Assembly: GCF_001949145.1 (NCBI RefSeq)
Contig: NW_019091369.1
Location: forward strand, 4,411,819-4,447,646
DNA: 35,828 nt
Direction: 5' to 3'
Source of the DNA: Acanthaster planci
Lineage: Eukaryota > Echinodermata > Asteroidea > Valvatida > Acanthasteridae
Shown: piece by piece, positions 10,423 through 22,525 of the stretch
Layout of the letters: the number at the start of each line of letters is the position of its first letter
Position numbering within the stretch: the stretch's first letter is position 1
Position numbers and translations under genes: made by a program
The notes under the pieces: generated by a model
The model's input: the letters and a program-made list of their open reading frames with translations, nothing else
Database searches by the model: none
What the model was told of the DNA's origin: nothing

Positions 10423-13400
10423 CAAGGAACCGTGGGAGAGGATTCGCCTTCCAGATGCCATCTTGCCTATCTCATATGACCTCAAAGTCCGAACAGACCT
10501 GACCAATTTTGCCTTCAATGGCTCCGTGGATATTTTAATTGAGTGCTTTGAGAAGACAGACGTCATTCTTGTACACAATAGGAACTTAACAATCCCTGAT
10601 GGTACAACTACCCTTACGCGGGAGGATGGTGGAACTGCCCCAGGATATAAGGTGGAACCCTGGTTGTATGCTGAGACTGAATTCATTGTGATTCAGTTAG
10701 ATGCTTTACTGGAGGTTGGGGCCAAATATCGCCTGCATATTGAGTTTAATAATGCCTTACGTAATGACCTGGGAGGCTACTACTTGAGTAGCTACAACCC
10801 AAAGTCTGGAGGAACGAGGTGAGAATAAGATCCCTAATAATTGTAAAATGACCAAATTATTCATGTTGGTTGTCGAAATGAGTGAGACTGATGACGTGTA
10901 CTGTCAGTACATGTATATGCTTTGGTTATATCTAAAATAATGAGAGTGACCAGTACTGTCGGTTGTCACCCTTGTATTTTATACGCATTTCATTATGTAC
11001 ACTGAGTGATTTCTACCAGAGAACAAAGATATTAAACGCAATGTTTACTATAGGAACCACACTTTTCTGGTTCTGGTTACAGTGGCAGGTGGTTAATATT
11101 TTGCGGTCAAGAGGTTGAAACACTTCATTCCTAAATTTATACAGGTATTTGGCAAGTACTTTCTTTGACCCAGTGGATGCCCGCAAGGCTTTTCCATGTT
11201 TTGATGAGCCTGACATGAAAGCCACCTTCAACATAACCTTGGAGTATGAGCCCCAGTACCATGCCTTAGCCAACATGCCTATGAAAGGATCACCAGAGAC
11301 ACTTGATGGTGGATGGATGCGAGCAACTTTTGAAGAGAGTGTCATCATGTCAACATATCTTGTCTGCTACATAGTTAGTGATTTCAAAGCAAAGTTTATG
11401 ACCACACAAAATGATGTTGAGGTAAGCATATTTCCAACTTAAATAAAACTCATCATGAAGTCCCGATGGAGTCCTGTTAAAGATGTATAATTAGATAAAG
11501 CGTCAAACTTAGACAACAAACTATTAAATTCATTGAACATTCAGAGTACGAATGCGCAAATGTTTTATTAGAATATTGCGAGTTCTCCCTAGGAAATGTT
11601 CTGTCCATCTGAAAGAGTTTTGGAACCCTGGCTAGTCTCATTGGAACTTTTCCAGGAAACTCAGGAAACACAACCTACATCAACTAACCCCATTGGAAAG
11701 AGTTTTGGAACCTTAGCCTCTCTTATTGGAACTTTACCTGGAAACTCAGGAAGCACAACCTACACCAGCTAACCCCATTGGATAGAGCTTTGGAACCCAT
11801 TTACTTGACTTTCTTTATGTATTCCAATGATGTTTTTGGCTTTATTAACACATGATTTTTAAAAATCATTTTCTGTTGAATCAGTTTGGTGTTTGGGCCC
11901 AAGAGGATTTCATCAACCAAACAGACTATGCTTTACAGAGGGGAGTGGAAATTCTTGACTACTTTGATGGGTTGTATGGATTAGAAATCAAGTACCCCTT
12001 GACTAAATTGGGTAATTAAAATTCACTTTTCTCTAGTGATCTTGGTTAATACCTTTTCCCCTACACAAAAAAGCTAAATTACTGGAATATTACTGGTCTT
12101 CAGATTATCAGTTTTGAGAGTGGAAGCACACCATTGAGGTGGAAGTCAAAGAACTCTTTAAGCCTAACACATAGCAGCTTTATTTAGAAATGTATTCCGT
12201 GCTGTTATTTTCTCATCAGATATGATTGCTCTGCCAGACTTCAGCGCTGGTGCAATGGAGAATTGGGGTCTAATAACTTACCGTGAAGCTCGACTCTTGT
12301 ATGAAGAGGGAGTGTCGTCTGAAAGTCGAAAGCAGAGTGTCTGTACTGTCATTGCTCATGAGTTAGCTCATCAGGCGAGTCCTTTGTATTCATCATTGAA
12401 AGTTTGAAATATTCATGTTTTTCATCAAGATTGTGTACATTTTGCTCTGTTAAGTGGGTAGGTAGAAGAAACTCACAACCCTCACAACAAGGAAGCCATG
12501 CCGATCATGTTCTCCTTAATCTATTTCATGTAATCTGTCAAATTGGGTGGTGTCACATATTGTGGGTTCCATGGCTCACTTTCATGTTTTTTATGTGACT
12601 TTTAATATGTTAGATATTTTGTAATAAATCTTAATTTTAAAATTTGTTCCATCAATGAAGTTAATCTGTAATGAACTTTTGTTTGATTGTTCTCTTTTTT
12701 ATTGGTGAGGTTCCAAATTAAAAGAAACTTTCAATTGAATGTATGGCCTACTTTGATATGAATGAGATCATTTGATTGTCCAAATGCTGTAAAACAAGCC
12801 GTTGGTGTCTTAAGCTTTTTGCATAGCAGGGGCATGGTCTAATGATAAGTACTTTGATTTTGTTGTGTTTAATTGCAGTGGTTTGGTAATCTTGTGACAA
12901 CAAAATGGTGGGATTACTTGTGGTTGAATGAAGGCTTTGCAAGCTGGGTGGAATATATTGGTACACACCAAGTTGAGGGAGATGACTGGGCAATGGTAAG
13001 GATTGATAACTGCTTTAATACATGTATACCCCCAGATCTACACGTATGCACTGTGATATTTTCATTCTAAAAAGACCTGTGTTTTCAGCATTGCATTTTT
13101 TACATGCAGGGTATTGATGTCACCAGTTCTGTAAAACATTTTCATTCAAAATTTCATAGTTATAGATGGTGTACAAACTGAAACCAAGAAACTTAAAGAT
13201 AATTTCTCTTTGTCTTTGTACAGTGGGACAAGTTTGTGATTTATGACCTGAATCGAGCAATGGGTGTCGATGCTTTGACTACCTCACGACCAATTGTTGC
13301 TAAAACGTTGACAACGTCAGAAATCAATGAAATGTTTGACACTATAACATACAACAAGGTAGGTATTGTCATTTTTTAGTCTTAAGTTTTACCGAAAAGC

Positions 13401-16400
13401 TCACCAGCTTGTGACACTAGGACATTTCCTTGCAAAGATATCTAACAATCAAGTGTCATTATTCAGACTTTGCCCTTTTTCTGTTTTTGTGGAATCATTG
13501 ACAAGTGTTTGATTGACTTAAACTTACAAATTCAAGGTTTTCTGTACTGGAGCCCAAATCCCAAAGCTGGAGTCTGATCCAAAACTGAAAATCAAACTAA
13601 TTTAAAAAGGGAGAATCAAGCTTGTGATAGTGTCCCAGTGTTAAAACAAAATGGATTTCCTTTATTTTTTTTACTGGTTTCTGTAAACAGAAATGGAATG
13701 GAGGTAAAGTTTTGTACTCTTGAGGCATGGTTTCCATTGAGCACAAACCCAAAAGGACATGGCTTCTCACTCATAGATGTAGAATTAACTCCAGGGCTGT
13801 TCATGTTAGAAATCGTCAAGTATGTGGCATCGCTTTGTTTAAATTTCATTGGAAGGTACCTTTGTGTCTGGAATGGCCAATCACNNNNNNNNNNNNNNNN
13901 NNNNNNNNNNNNNNNNNNNNNNNNNNNNNNNNNNNNNNNNNNNNNNNNNNNNNNNNNNNNNNNNNNNNNNNNNNNNNNNNNNNNNNNNNNNNNNNNNNNN
14001 NNNNNNNNNNNNNNNNNNNNNNNNNNNNNNNNNNNNNNNNNNNNNNNNNNNNNNNNNNNNNNNNNNNNNNNNNNNNNNNNNNNNNNNNNNNNNNNNNNNN
14101 NNNNNNNNNNNNNNNNNNNNNNNNNNNNNNNNNNNNNNNNNNNNNNNNNNNNNNNNNNNNNNNNNNNNNNNNNNNNNNNNNNNNNNNNNNNNNNNNNNNN
14201 NNNNNNNNNNNNNNNNNNNNNNNNNNNNNNNNNNNNNNNNNNNNNNNNNNNNNNNNNNNNNNNNNNNNNNNNNNNNNNNNNNNNNNNNNNNNNNNNNNNN
14301 NNNNNNNNNNNNNNNNNNNNNNNNNNNNNNNNNNNNNNNNNNNNNNNNNNNNNNNNNNNNNNNNNNNNNNNNNNNNNNNNNNNNNNNNNNNNNNNNNNNN
14401 NNNNNNNNNNNNNNNNNNNNNNNNNNNNNNNNNNNNNNNNNNNNNNNNNNNNNNNNNNNNNNNNNNNNNNNNNNNNNNNNNNNNNNNNNNNNNNNNNNNN
14501 NNNNNNNNNNNNNNNNNNNNNNNNNNNNNNNNNNNNNNNNNNNNNNNNNNNNNNNNNNNNNNNNNNNNNNNNNNNNNNNNNNNNNNNNNNNNNNNNNNNN
14601 NNNNNNNNNNNNNNNNNNNNNNNNNNNNNNNNNNNNNNNNNNNNNNNNNNNNNNNNNNNNNNNNNNNNNNNNNNNNNNNNNNNNNNNNNNNNNNNNNNNN
14701 NNNNNNNNNNNNNNNNNNNNNNNNNNNNNNNNNNNNNNNNNNNNNNNNNNNNNNNNNNNNNNNNNNNNNGGGGTATGGTCAATCACTTTGTTTAAATCTG
14801 ATTGCAGGGTGCCTCTGTGTTGCGGATGGCGAATGACTTCATTGGGGAGGATACCTTTCTGAAAGGTCTTAAGGTAACTTGGAAATGTTACAAGGTTATA
14901 CCACATTGTAAGCGAAAAATGTGAATAAATGTAATGGTGTTACATGTATTTCTTGAGCAAACAATACATAAACAGAATTTAGTGAATTAATTTTTGATTT
15001 TTTTGGTTTTGATTAGTCTTATCTGCGAGGCTTGCAGTACAGGGGTGCTGAGAACAGTGATCTTTGGTATCATGTCAACAAGGTTTGTAGAGTCTTTCTG
15101 ATTACATACCTAATGAAATGCTTGTTGGTTGTAATGACAGACCAAATTGGTTAAAATCGCTGCAGTTTACCCTGCTCTCATAATAAACATCCCTGTGACT
15201 CTGTCATTTACTGAGCTGTAGTGATTGGATCTGCAAGCATAAACAATGCTGCATTATGTGGTATCTTAATGATTTGAATGCTGATGGTAGAAAGTAATGA
15301 TGAGTGAATCCCTCTGTGAAATGTCAGGAACACATGAACAAATAATGATAATTTGCCAGGATGGATAAACCACAGCCAGAATATACAACATTCACAAGTG
15401 TCAGGAATAGCAAACGTTCACGCGGTTACTCATTCAGGCAATGATGGAGGACGGAGTTGATCTTGGAGATGGCATAACTGACATAGCCACTGTCATGGAC
15501 ACATGGACCAATCAGATGGGTTTCCCAGTTGTCATGGTAACAAGGACATACTCTGGAGAAACAAACAAGATCACTGCCTCAGCTACACAGAAGAGATTCC
15601 TGACAGACCCGTCTTCTGACACGACATCACCGTATCCAGACCTTGGGTGAGATTACACTATATTACCCATTACATAATTGACATGAAATGTTGAATGTAG
15701 CACCTAAAATGCAGAATAACGTGACGATAAAATTGTTCAGTTATTCTTGAAAGTGTGGGATGTTATTTTGGGCTTTTTTTTGTAAATTGTCAATGAAAGA
15801 TGGCCTTTTTTAGATAATTGAAAGGCTTTTGGGAAGGAATTGTGAATGGCTTTCCACTACTGAAACCTTATTTTGTTGTTGTTTATTTGCTGTAATAACG
15901 GGCCAAGTCTAGGTGTCCAAATTGAATGCAGTCTCGATCTGCAGTTGTAATTATGAGAGTCACTATATATTATGTCGGAATAATGGAAGACATGCAGAGA
16001 AAGCTTTTTGTGCAGAAATTAAACATTATAAGTTGTTTCCATTTTTGTGAATTTGTAGGTATGTATGGCATGTACCCTTGACTTACACATCTGGAGTTAA
16101 TCCAAACTTTGCCAACCCAGAAATCCAGTGGATGAGACCAGAGGATCAGATCAGTAAGCTCATTAACAACTTTAAGCAGATGATGTATTGCAAACATGTT
16201 TTTTGTTTGTTTTAGGTTTTGCTATTAATTTTAGATCTTTGAAGTTTGAATGGAATGAGTTCAACATTGTACGTTTTAGCGCAAATAATTACATCATTTA
16301 TGCAGTGGTTTCAATGAAATCATGTTCTTGAAGTGAATTAAAATCAGAAGAGAAAAAAATCCCAATTTCGAAAAAAATTTGGAGTGAGGATATTTTCACA

Positions 16401-19400
16401 CTGACATGAAGACCTGATAGCATATTAACTCAGAAGATAGTTGCAGTTAGAGAGGCCATGCTGTGGTAAAAGGTAGTTGAACTGAATAAATTTAAAGGGT
16501 TAAAGACCAAGGCTGTCTCACTTTGCCTAAACCATTGAGCATAATCTTTAAAGGGTAAAGAACATTTCCTCATGATCAAAGAAACAAAATGTTTAATAAA
16601 TTCTATTTTGTTTGTGGAACAGTTTAGGCATTTTGTATAAGAGTACAATGAAATCACGTCCAACAGCCTACATTAACAAAAGTGAATGGATGTTTACTGT
16701 TTTCCCGGCTGTCTTTATTCAACAGCTGATGTCATCTTAGATGGTGCTGGTGGTGATGATAACTGGCTCTTGGTCAACGTCAATGAGAGAGGTTTTTACA
16801 GCGTGAACTATGATGAGAGAAACTGGGCCTTGCTCAGTGCACAGCTGCAGACAAATCACATGGTATGAATCAGGAAATCAGTCAGATTCGGAAATCAAAT
16901 TTCTATATAGTTGAAAATTCTGTTGAGGGCGGGACATGAATTACTCAACAAAATAGATGATAAAAAGCATGTTTGCCTGAAACATAATTGCTTACCAAGG
17001 AGACAGACCAACAGTTGTAAAGGCTGGGAAGGGTTGACATTCAAAGTGGTATATTGCATAAAAGCGACCTCTGAAAAAGTATCAATGATGCAATGGCTCA
17101 AAGAAATAAATATTTAGTATGAATACTGTGTTTTAAGAAACAGTCAGAGAGGATGTTAATAAAATTCCCAAATCTACATGTCTTATAAGATTTTTTTTAA
17201 CATTCCAGGCGATTTCTATACCAAGTCGCTCAGCCCTCATCTATGATGCCTTCAATTTAGCAAGGGCAGGGGATCTCAGCCAGACTAAAGCACTGGATCT
17301 GACATCTTACTTGGATAAGGAACAAGATTATGTTCCCTGGTATACTGTTGATCGCGTCATGGATTACATTGGTGATAATTTGGCATTGGAAGATGCTAAT
17401 GAGGACTTCATCGTAAGTACTCAGCCAAGGTTTGGTTTGTTTTTGTATTTTTGTCCAACCAAAATGTGCTTTACTGCAAAAGCACATTTTTTTTTGGACT
17501 TTCACCAGGCTAATGTACCATTAGCTGATAAGTGGAGGTACTTAATGAACACTGATGATATACTACTGTGTCTTACAAAATCCAACATCAAAACCTTAGA
17601 GCGTTACAACAGAAAGAAATCTGTCCTGTTCTTTGGCATCTGGGACATTATATTTTGAGCACTGTATCTGACAACATGCTGGAAATTTGAGTGCTGGAAC
17701 CCGATTTAGATGTACACAATCAATGGGAAAACAGCTGGGGCTTTGAGGGAGCTTTTTGGCCAGAGGGACATTATTCAAGGAGTACTATAGAGGATGTCTC
17801 CAGTAACAAGTCTTCTTAGTGAATTCTTTCTGTAGACTTGCACTTGGAGATCTTGAGAGCTTTAGTAAGAAGAGGAACTGTTGTAAAGAACCTGAGCAAC
17901 AAAGAGCCTATTAACAGGTTTTTATTTGTGCAGGAATACATGAGGAAGAAAGTCACGCCAATGTATAACTATGTAGGATGGAATGATGAAGAAGACCATT
18001 TGAAAAGGTTGGTGAAAGTTCTGCCATTTTTTTGGCAAAAAACACTTATTCATTTAATAATTATATACTTCAAGTACACGCGTATTCACCTAGATCACCT
18101 AAAAAGAGCCTTCTGGGTTGCTTAAATACCATAACGCAACCAGTGCTGAATCACTGTTATTCGAGGTTACCATTTCAATAAAACATAAATTGAGTTTGTG
18201 TAACCGCAGAATCGTTGAATTCATTGCATTATAGAAACTAATGATAGAAATTTTGTAATAGCATTAATAAAAAGTGACAAGCAAATTTTAGGAAAGCTAC
18301 CTTGCTGTGTAAAGAAACAGTAAAAAAAAGGGAACTAATTTCCTAAAAAAATTTTTAAGGTACATTCTGTACAAAATTACCTTCTAGTGTGCATTTATAG
18401 ATTCTTACATTGGTAGGATGTAGACTGCCTGTGCTTCATATATTGTGGGACGGCATAAGTATACTTAACCAGTGCACTCTCCTGAGCTTGTCTGAAACAA
18501 AAATTTAAGATCAGCCAAGCATATGCATCAATACTTTGTTAGTAAGAAGGCCAAATAAGTTAAATATAAATATAAATTTCCATGGCCATGTTACAATATG
18601 TGCCTGTCTCAAGTAGTCAGTGGTGGGTAGCCGTGTCAGTCAGGTAAAATACAAATATAAAGAATCAGTAGCACTTGAATGACTAACTATTAAAGTAAAA
18701 CTCTGCATAAGCTTTCGTAGCTACAGCTACTTCATCAGATGCAAGTAGCTTGCATCAAGCTTGATCAAATAGTCATAAAAGACCTCACATAGATATTCGT
18801 ATACATGTGGTGCATATTGTACGATGTGGTTGCTCAGAATGTGATGAGTTGGGTTCGGTGTGAATTTTGGGCTTTTACACTGAACTCTCTGACAGTATTG
18901 TGCAAACATAAATGAAGATTTTAACTTTTCGATCGAACAATGGAAAAGGGACCAGATTTCATAGGATTCTAAATTTTATGTGATACCAAAAAAGTGTTTA
19001 TGATCAGCTAGCCATTGCTTTATCAACCGTTGAAGACTGGCCATATGATGATCTCTTGACCAATGGGAATGGCTATACTCTCTAACTTTGTTCAATAAAT
19101 GGTTAACAGGTGTGACCTTCTGTATGTAATGAATTGGTAGGTTGAGTCGTTCAAGAGCCATCAGTATGGCGTGTGGATATGGCAATACAGATTGTATCAA
19201 CAAGGCTAAAGAGATGTATGCCAACTGGATGGACAACACTACTAATACTGTGTAAGTTTAGTTAGCAATAATTCATGTACATTAAATTGCACATGACTTG
19301 GATATTAATAGAGGATTTGTGATTCTACAATAAAACAATCTGAATCTGAATCTTTCCTGATTCGCACATTATTGAACAAGTGAATTTTTTGGAAATTGGG

Positions 19401-20888
19401 TGAGTTTTTGTTTTCCTTTGCAGCATTGAAGCCAATCTTCAGTCTACAGTGTTCTGTACAGCCATCTCTGAAGGCGGTCAATCTGAATGGGATGCTGCTT
19501 TTGCAGCTTATACTGATTCTACCACAATTTCTTCTCTCAAAGATGTCTTGGAATCAGCGATGGCATGCAGCAAAGACAAAGCTGTTCTCCAAATGTAATA
19601 ATATTTGTAGTTCTATCTCACCAGGTTCTTTACGGATGTATTACTCTGACCAGAGTTAATGACATGTAAGGGCAAGGTTGACAGTCTTAAATTTACGAGA
19701 GAATCTCATATGACCTGATCGGCCATTTCAGTGAACAACTCACAGTCTTTGAAATTGCTTATACATGTAGGAGTATTATTTGCACAACATGAAAGCTTTC
19801 CATTTGGGTTTGATCAGCCTTATGGTTATATCTCCCCAATGTTGTAGTCAAGACCATCACAAGACCAGACACAAGACCATGTACAAGACCAGTGGCAAGT
19901 AACAGGGTGAACAATGACAAAGGAATACTTTTGTTTGCAGTTCATTTGAATAGCTTGTGACTTGAATTCAGACTGGAGGTCTAGTGTTGGGGTTGGGTGT
20001 CTTACATGGTCATGACATCAATCCTGGACGACTTCTCCCAACGTTTAATTTTGTATATAACCATATACATGTATCTGTCTGTAGTGATACTTAACCCTCC
20101 TTCTTCATTTGATTCCAGGTATCTTAGTAAAGTTCTTGATACCGCATTGATACGATCCCAAGACGGCCAATCAGTTGTTTCTGCAGTAGCAAGTAATCCT
20201 GCTGGTAGGGCGTTGGCATGGAACTTCTTTGTTGAAAACTGGTCATTTTTCCGAGAAACGTAAGTTGAATATTGCTACCAAATTGTCTTGGCGCATTGGA
20301 GGAAGAAGTGCCATTGTGTCAGGTGAATACGAATCCAGTTGTCTAATTTAATAGAAAAGAGAGGGTGATCACTGCTCGCAGTGACTTATTGATGGAAGCC
20401 AGAGAAGGTTTGTATGCTGGTTGAACTGTTCCTGAACCATAGAGAGGTTGGTTAACTCGTTAACTCAAAATTCCTCCTTGCAAACCTTAATTATAGTTTT
20501 CTGACTATAGGATTATTTATCATGGTTTTGTTTTGAAGGTATGGAAATGGGGTGTTTCTACTGGATAATGTTGTTACTGCTGTTACCAATGACTTCAACA
20601 CCCAAGCTGAGCTTGACCAGGTATTAAACCTTTTTGTCACCTTAGTCAGAGCACGGAGTATCGCTGTGGGGCTAGAAAAATTACAGGGCAAAAACTGTCT
20701 CTTCTTTTCATTGTTATGTAATTTGTCCTATTATTAATCAACAGGTGAAACAATTTATGGCAGACAACCCTGACCAAGGCACTGGCTCTAGGGCATTCAC
20801 CAAGGCTGTGGCTGTGATCAATGCCAATATCAGATGGATGGATCAAAATTATGAAGAAGTTGCTAAGTGGTTGAGACTGAATGCGTAG
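10423..20888 (+). CDS. M1 zinc aminopeptidase unit C, complete except for sequence under the gap, 18 exons, ends the gene
   Basis: The exons are 10423-10818, 11145-11421, 11885-12011, 12220-12374, 12879-12995, 13224-13358, 14808-14873, 15017-15082, 15438-15646, 16059-16153, 16726-16862, 17209-17412, 17934-18007, 19141-19251, 19424-19594, 20119-20259, 20539-20620 and 20745-20888. They encode about 901 residues. Thirteen exons have exactly the length of their unit B partner, and an eighteenth-exon donor would add a fourteenth. GAMEN is at 12249-12263, HELAH at 12357-12371, WLNEGFA in exon 5 and TYNK in exon 6, so the site looks active. Exon 4 is followed by a GC donor. The assembly gap lies in the intron before exon 7. 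The protein ends in [11 protein letters not shown] and TAG at 20886-20888, with no GPI-attachment tail. A membrane anchor, if there is one, must be at the unseen N terminus. Confidence 0.88.
11605..11798. repeat. 85-bp tandem repeat, about 2.3 copies
   Basis: Copies start at 11605, 11690 and 11775 (ccattggaaagagttttgg and variants), giving a constant period of 85. It lies in intron 2 of unit C and has no coding features. Confidence 0.85.
12375..12878 (+). other. GC-AG intron after the zinc-motif exon of unit C
   Basis: The exon encoding HELAHQ ends at 12374 and is followed by gcgagt. No GT lies at or near the homologous junction, whereas the unit B partner has gtatag there. The acceptor at 12876-12878 is normal. 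The exon ends in CAG, which favours a GC donor. Confidence 0.8.
13829..13884 (+). pseudogene. Decayed copy of exon 7 of unit C with its upstream intron, cut by the gap
   Basis: ctttgtttaaattt and the following 40 bp match the acceptor region and start of the real exon 7 on the other side of the gap (about 14785-14837). About 22 of the first 30 exon bases agree. The copy has ggaag where the true exon has gcag, so it probably cannot be spliced in. Confidence 0.6.
13885..14769. other. Assembly gap (885 N)
   Basis: A run of N lies within the intron before exon 7 of unit C. Long apparent ORFs spanning it are artefacts. The sequences on its two sides resemble each other (see findings), which suggests a tandem duplication or haplotype problem. 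Confidence 0.98.
18600..18775 (-). mobile_element. Retroelement-like fragment with a hammerhead-ribozyme-like motif
   Basis: On the minus strand ctgatga (18738-18732) is followed by a 5-bp hairpin (gtagc, tgta loop, gctac; 18730-18717) and then gaaa (18716-18713). It is preceded by a perfect 7-bp hairpin (atgcaag, cta, cttgcat; 18755-18739). A short third stem, aagc with gctt, is possible. This is the hammerhead layout. One extra A follows ctgatga and one extra G lies next to stem I, so cleavage is doubtful. Similar ctgatga...gaaagcttatgc words are, from memory, part of dispersed repeats and Penelope-like elements in animals. It is in intron 13 of unit C. Confidence 0.45.
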
Positions 20889-21310
20889 GTGAACTTCAAC
20901 CCAGTGAACATGAAGCTCATTGTCGTAAAGTGAATGAACTAAGTGAGCTTGTACCCAATCAAGACGAAGCTTACTGTCATAAACTGAGTGAACTAACTTA
21001 GCTTTTGCCAAATCAACCTGAAGCTCACTGTCATAAACTGAATGAAGTGGGCTCATACCCAATCAGAATGAAGCTCACTGTCATAAACTGAATGAACTAA
21101 GTGAGCTTCTACCAAATCAACACGAATACACAAGGCTTACTATCATAAACTGAATAAACTCTGTGAGCTTCCACCCAATTTATACAACATTCACTGTCCT
21201 ATACTGAATGAACTAAGTGAGCTACCCAATCAACATGATGCTTACTGCAATAGACTTATAATGGGTGAGATTCTACCTAGTCAACACAAAGCTAATTATG
21301 TTTCATCTGC
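20889..21310. repeat. 54-bp minisatellite starting directly after the stop codon of unit C
   Basis: About 7.5 copies start at 20889, 20943, 20997, about 21047, 21101, 21163, 21217 and 21265. The unit begins gtgagcttctaccca and ends aaactgaatgaactaa. Since 54 is a multiple of three, the minus strand stays open with an 18-residue period (LVHSVYDSEL-like), but nothing else suggests a gene. Confidence 0.9.
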
Positions 21311-22370
21311 AGGTAAAATAATTGCAACTGTTTGGTAAATCTGTTGTTCAAACTTCATAAATTGAATTAATAATGTAGCAACACTTCAAATTGGAGAATT
21401 AGAGGTATTTAGATTGGCGAATTTATGCCTGTTTTCGCAAAGACAAAATATATAGGCCAAATGTTGATGTTTAGATTGATTTTTTGGTTGCTTAGATGAA
21501 GGAAATATTGCACCTTTGCATAATTCAAATATTGAAAATATGAAAGTTACTGGTTTTTTTCAGTGTTAATATTATAGGCCATTTGTAGAGTAAATCAGGT
21601 AGATTTGCCTTCGAACATAGTTCTATGTGTATTAAGGATCCTCATTTCAGTTTTCACCAAAAAATTGTCACCAGGGGTTTTGCTACAGTTAGTGATTTTC
21701 ACATGTAAAAATTTTTCTTTCTGATAAATATGTTTCAATAGGAATAGGTTAATTCACATTCCCCTATATCTTGGAATGGCATATATATCATAAATTTTAT
21801 AACGGTGTCTTGATCATGTTGACTTTTGCATGAAAGGTTCTTGTTGTTTTGGAATAACAATTTCTTGATGTTATTTTAGAACACTTGCCTGACCTTTCAG
21901 TATTACTGTGTTTAATGGTTTTCGGACTTATTGATATACATGCAAGGCTGAGAGTCAGATAAGAGATTTCTGGTAACTTTAGACAGTGCATTTCATATTA
22001 GTTTCAAATTTATTGCCCCTTATTCACGATTAGTTCATTCACGGTACATGATACTTGAATGTACTTTTGGTTGGAATTATCATACATATGATTTGAAGGC
22101 ACTCGAATACAAATTTGTTGTAGGTTGCTTTTGCAAATTTCTGCCCCGTGTGTTTTTACTGCGTTTTATACGTCCGTGGTTCACCCAGGGATGTCTCTGG
22201 TTGGCCACACATCCTATATCTATGACTGGCTGTGTGGGTCCACACACAGTTGCATGATGAGTGTACATGCCCCTTTCGCTGAGTACCACTCTTTATTTTG
22301 CCCATCTGTTTCTCCAAATGTATGCAAGTAGTCCCAATTGTGAAGATAGCCGACCAAAAATACCATACCC
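21311..22370. other. 3' flank of the aminopeptidase gene, no gene seen
   Basis: AT-rich non-coding DNA. I looked for a further aminopeptidase first exon (motif W-E-x-I-R-L-P) and found none. Short ORFs here lack family features. Confidence 0.6.
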
Positions 22371-22525
22371 TGCACGATATGCGGCAAAGGGGGACTCCCA
22401 TATGATACACAAACTGTATTGTGCCTAATGCACCCCCCTCAGAAATCTGAGAGGAATTCCAAAGATTTCATCAACACAAAAGAAGACACAATAGGGGGTG
22501 GTCCTCCTTTGCCGCATATCGCGCA
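22371..22525. mobile_element. 155-bp MITE with 25-bp terminal inverted repeats
   Basis: tgcacgatatgcggcaaagg... (22371-22395) is the inverse of 22501-22525 (...cctttgccgcatatcgcgca), with 23 of 25 positions matching. The inner sequence is non-coding and no clear target duplication is visible. Confidence 0.75.

Noticed and set aside
13616-14906. Several ORFs above 300 aa on both strands
   Set aside because: They consist almost entirely of N from the assembly gap.
20646-21062. 138-aa minus-strand ORF with 18-residue repeats
   Set aside because: It is the 54-bp minisatellite read in an open frame, and part overlaps the last aminopeptidase exons. There is no other support.
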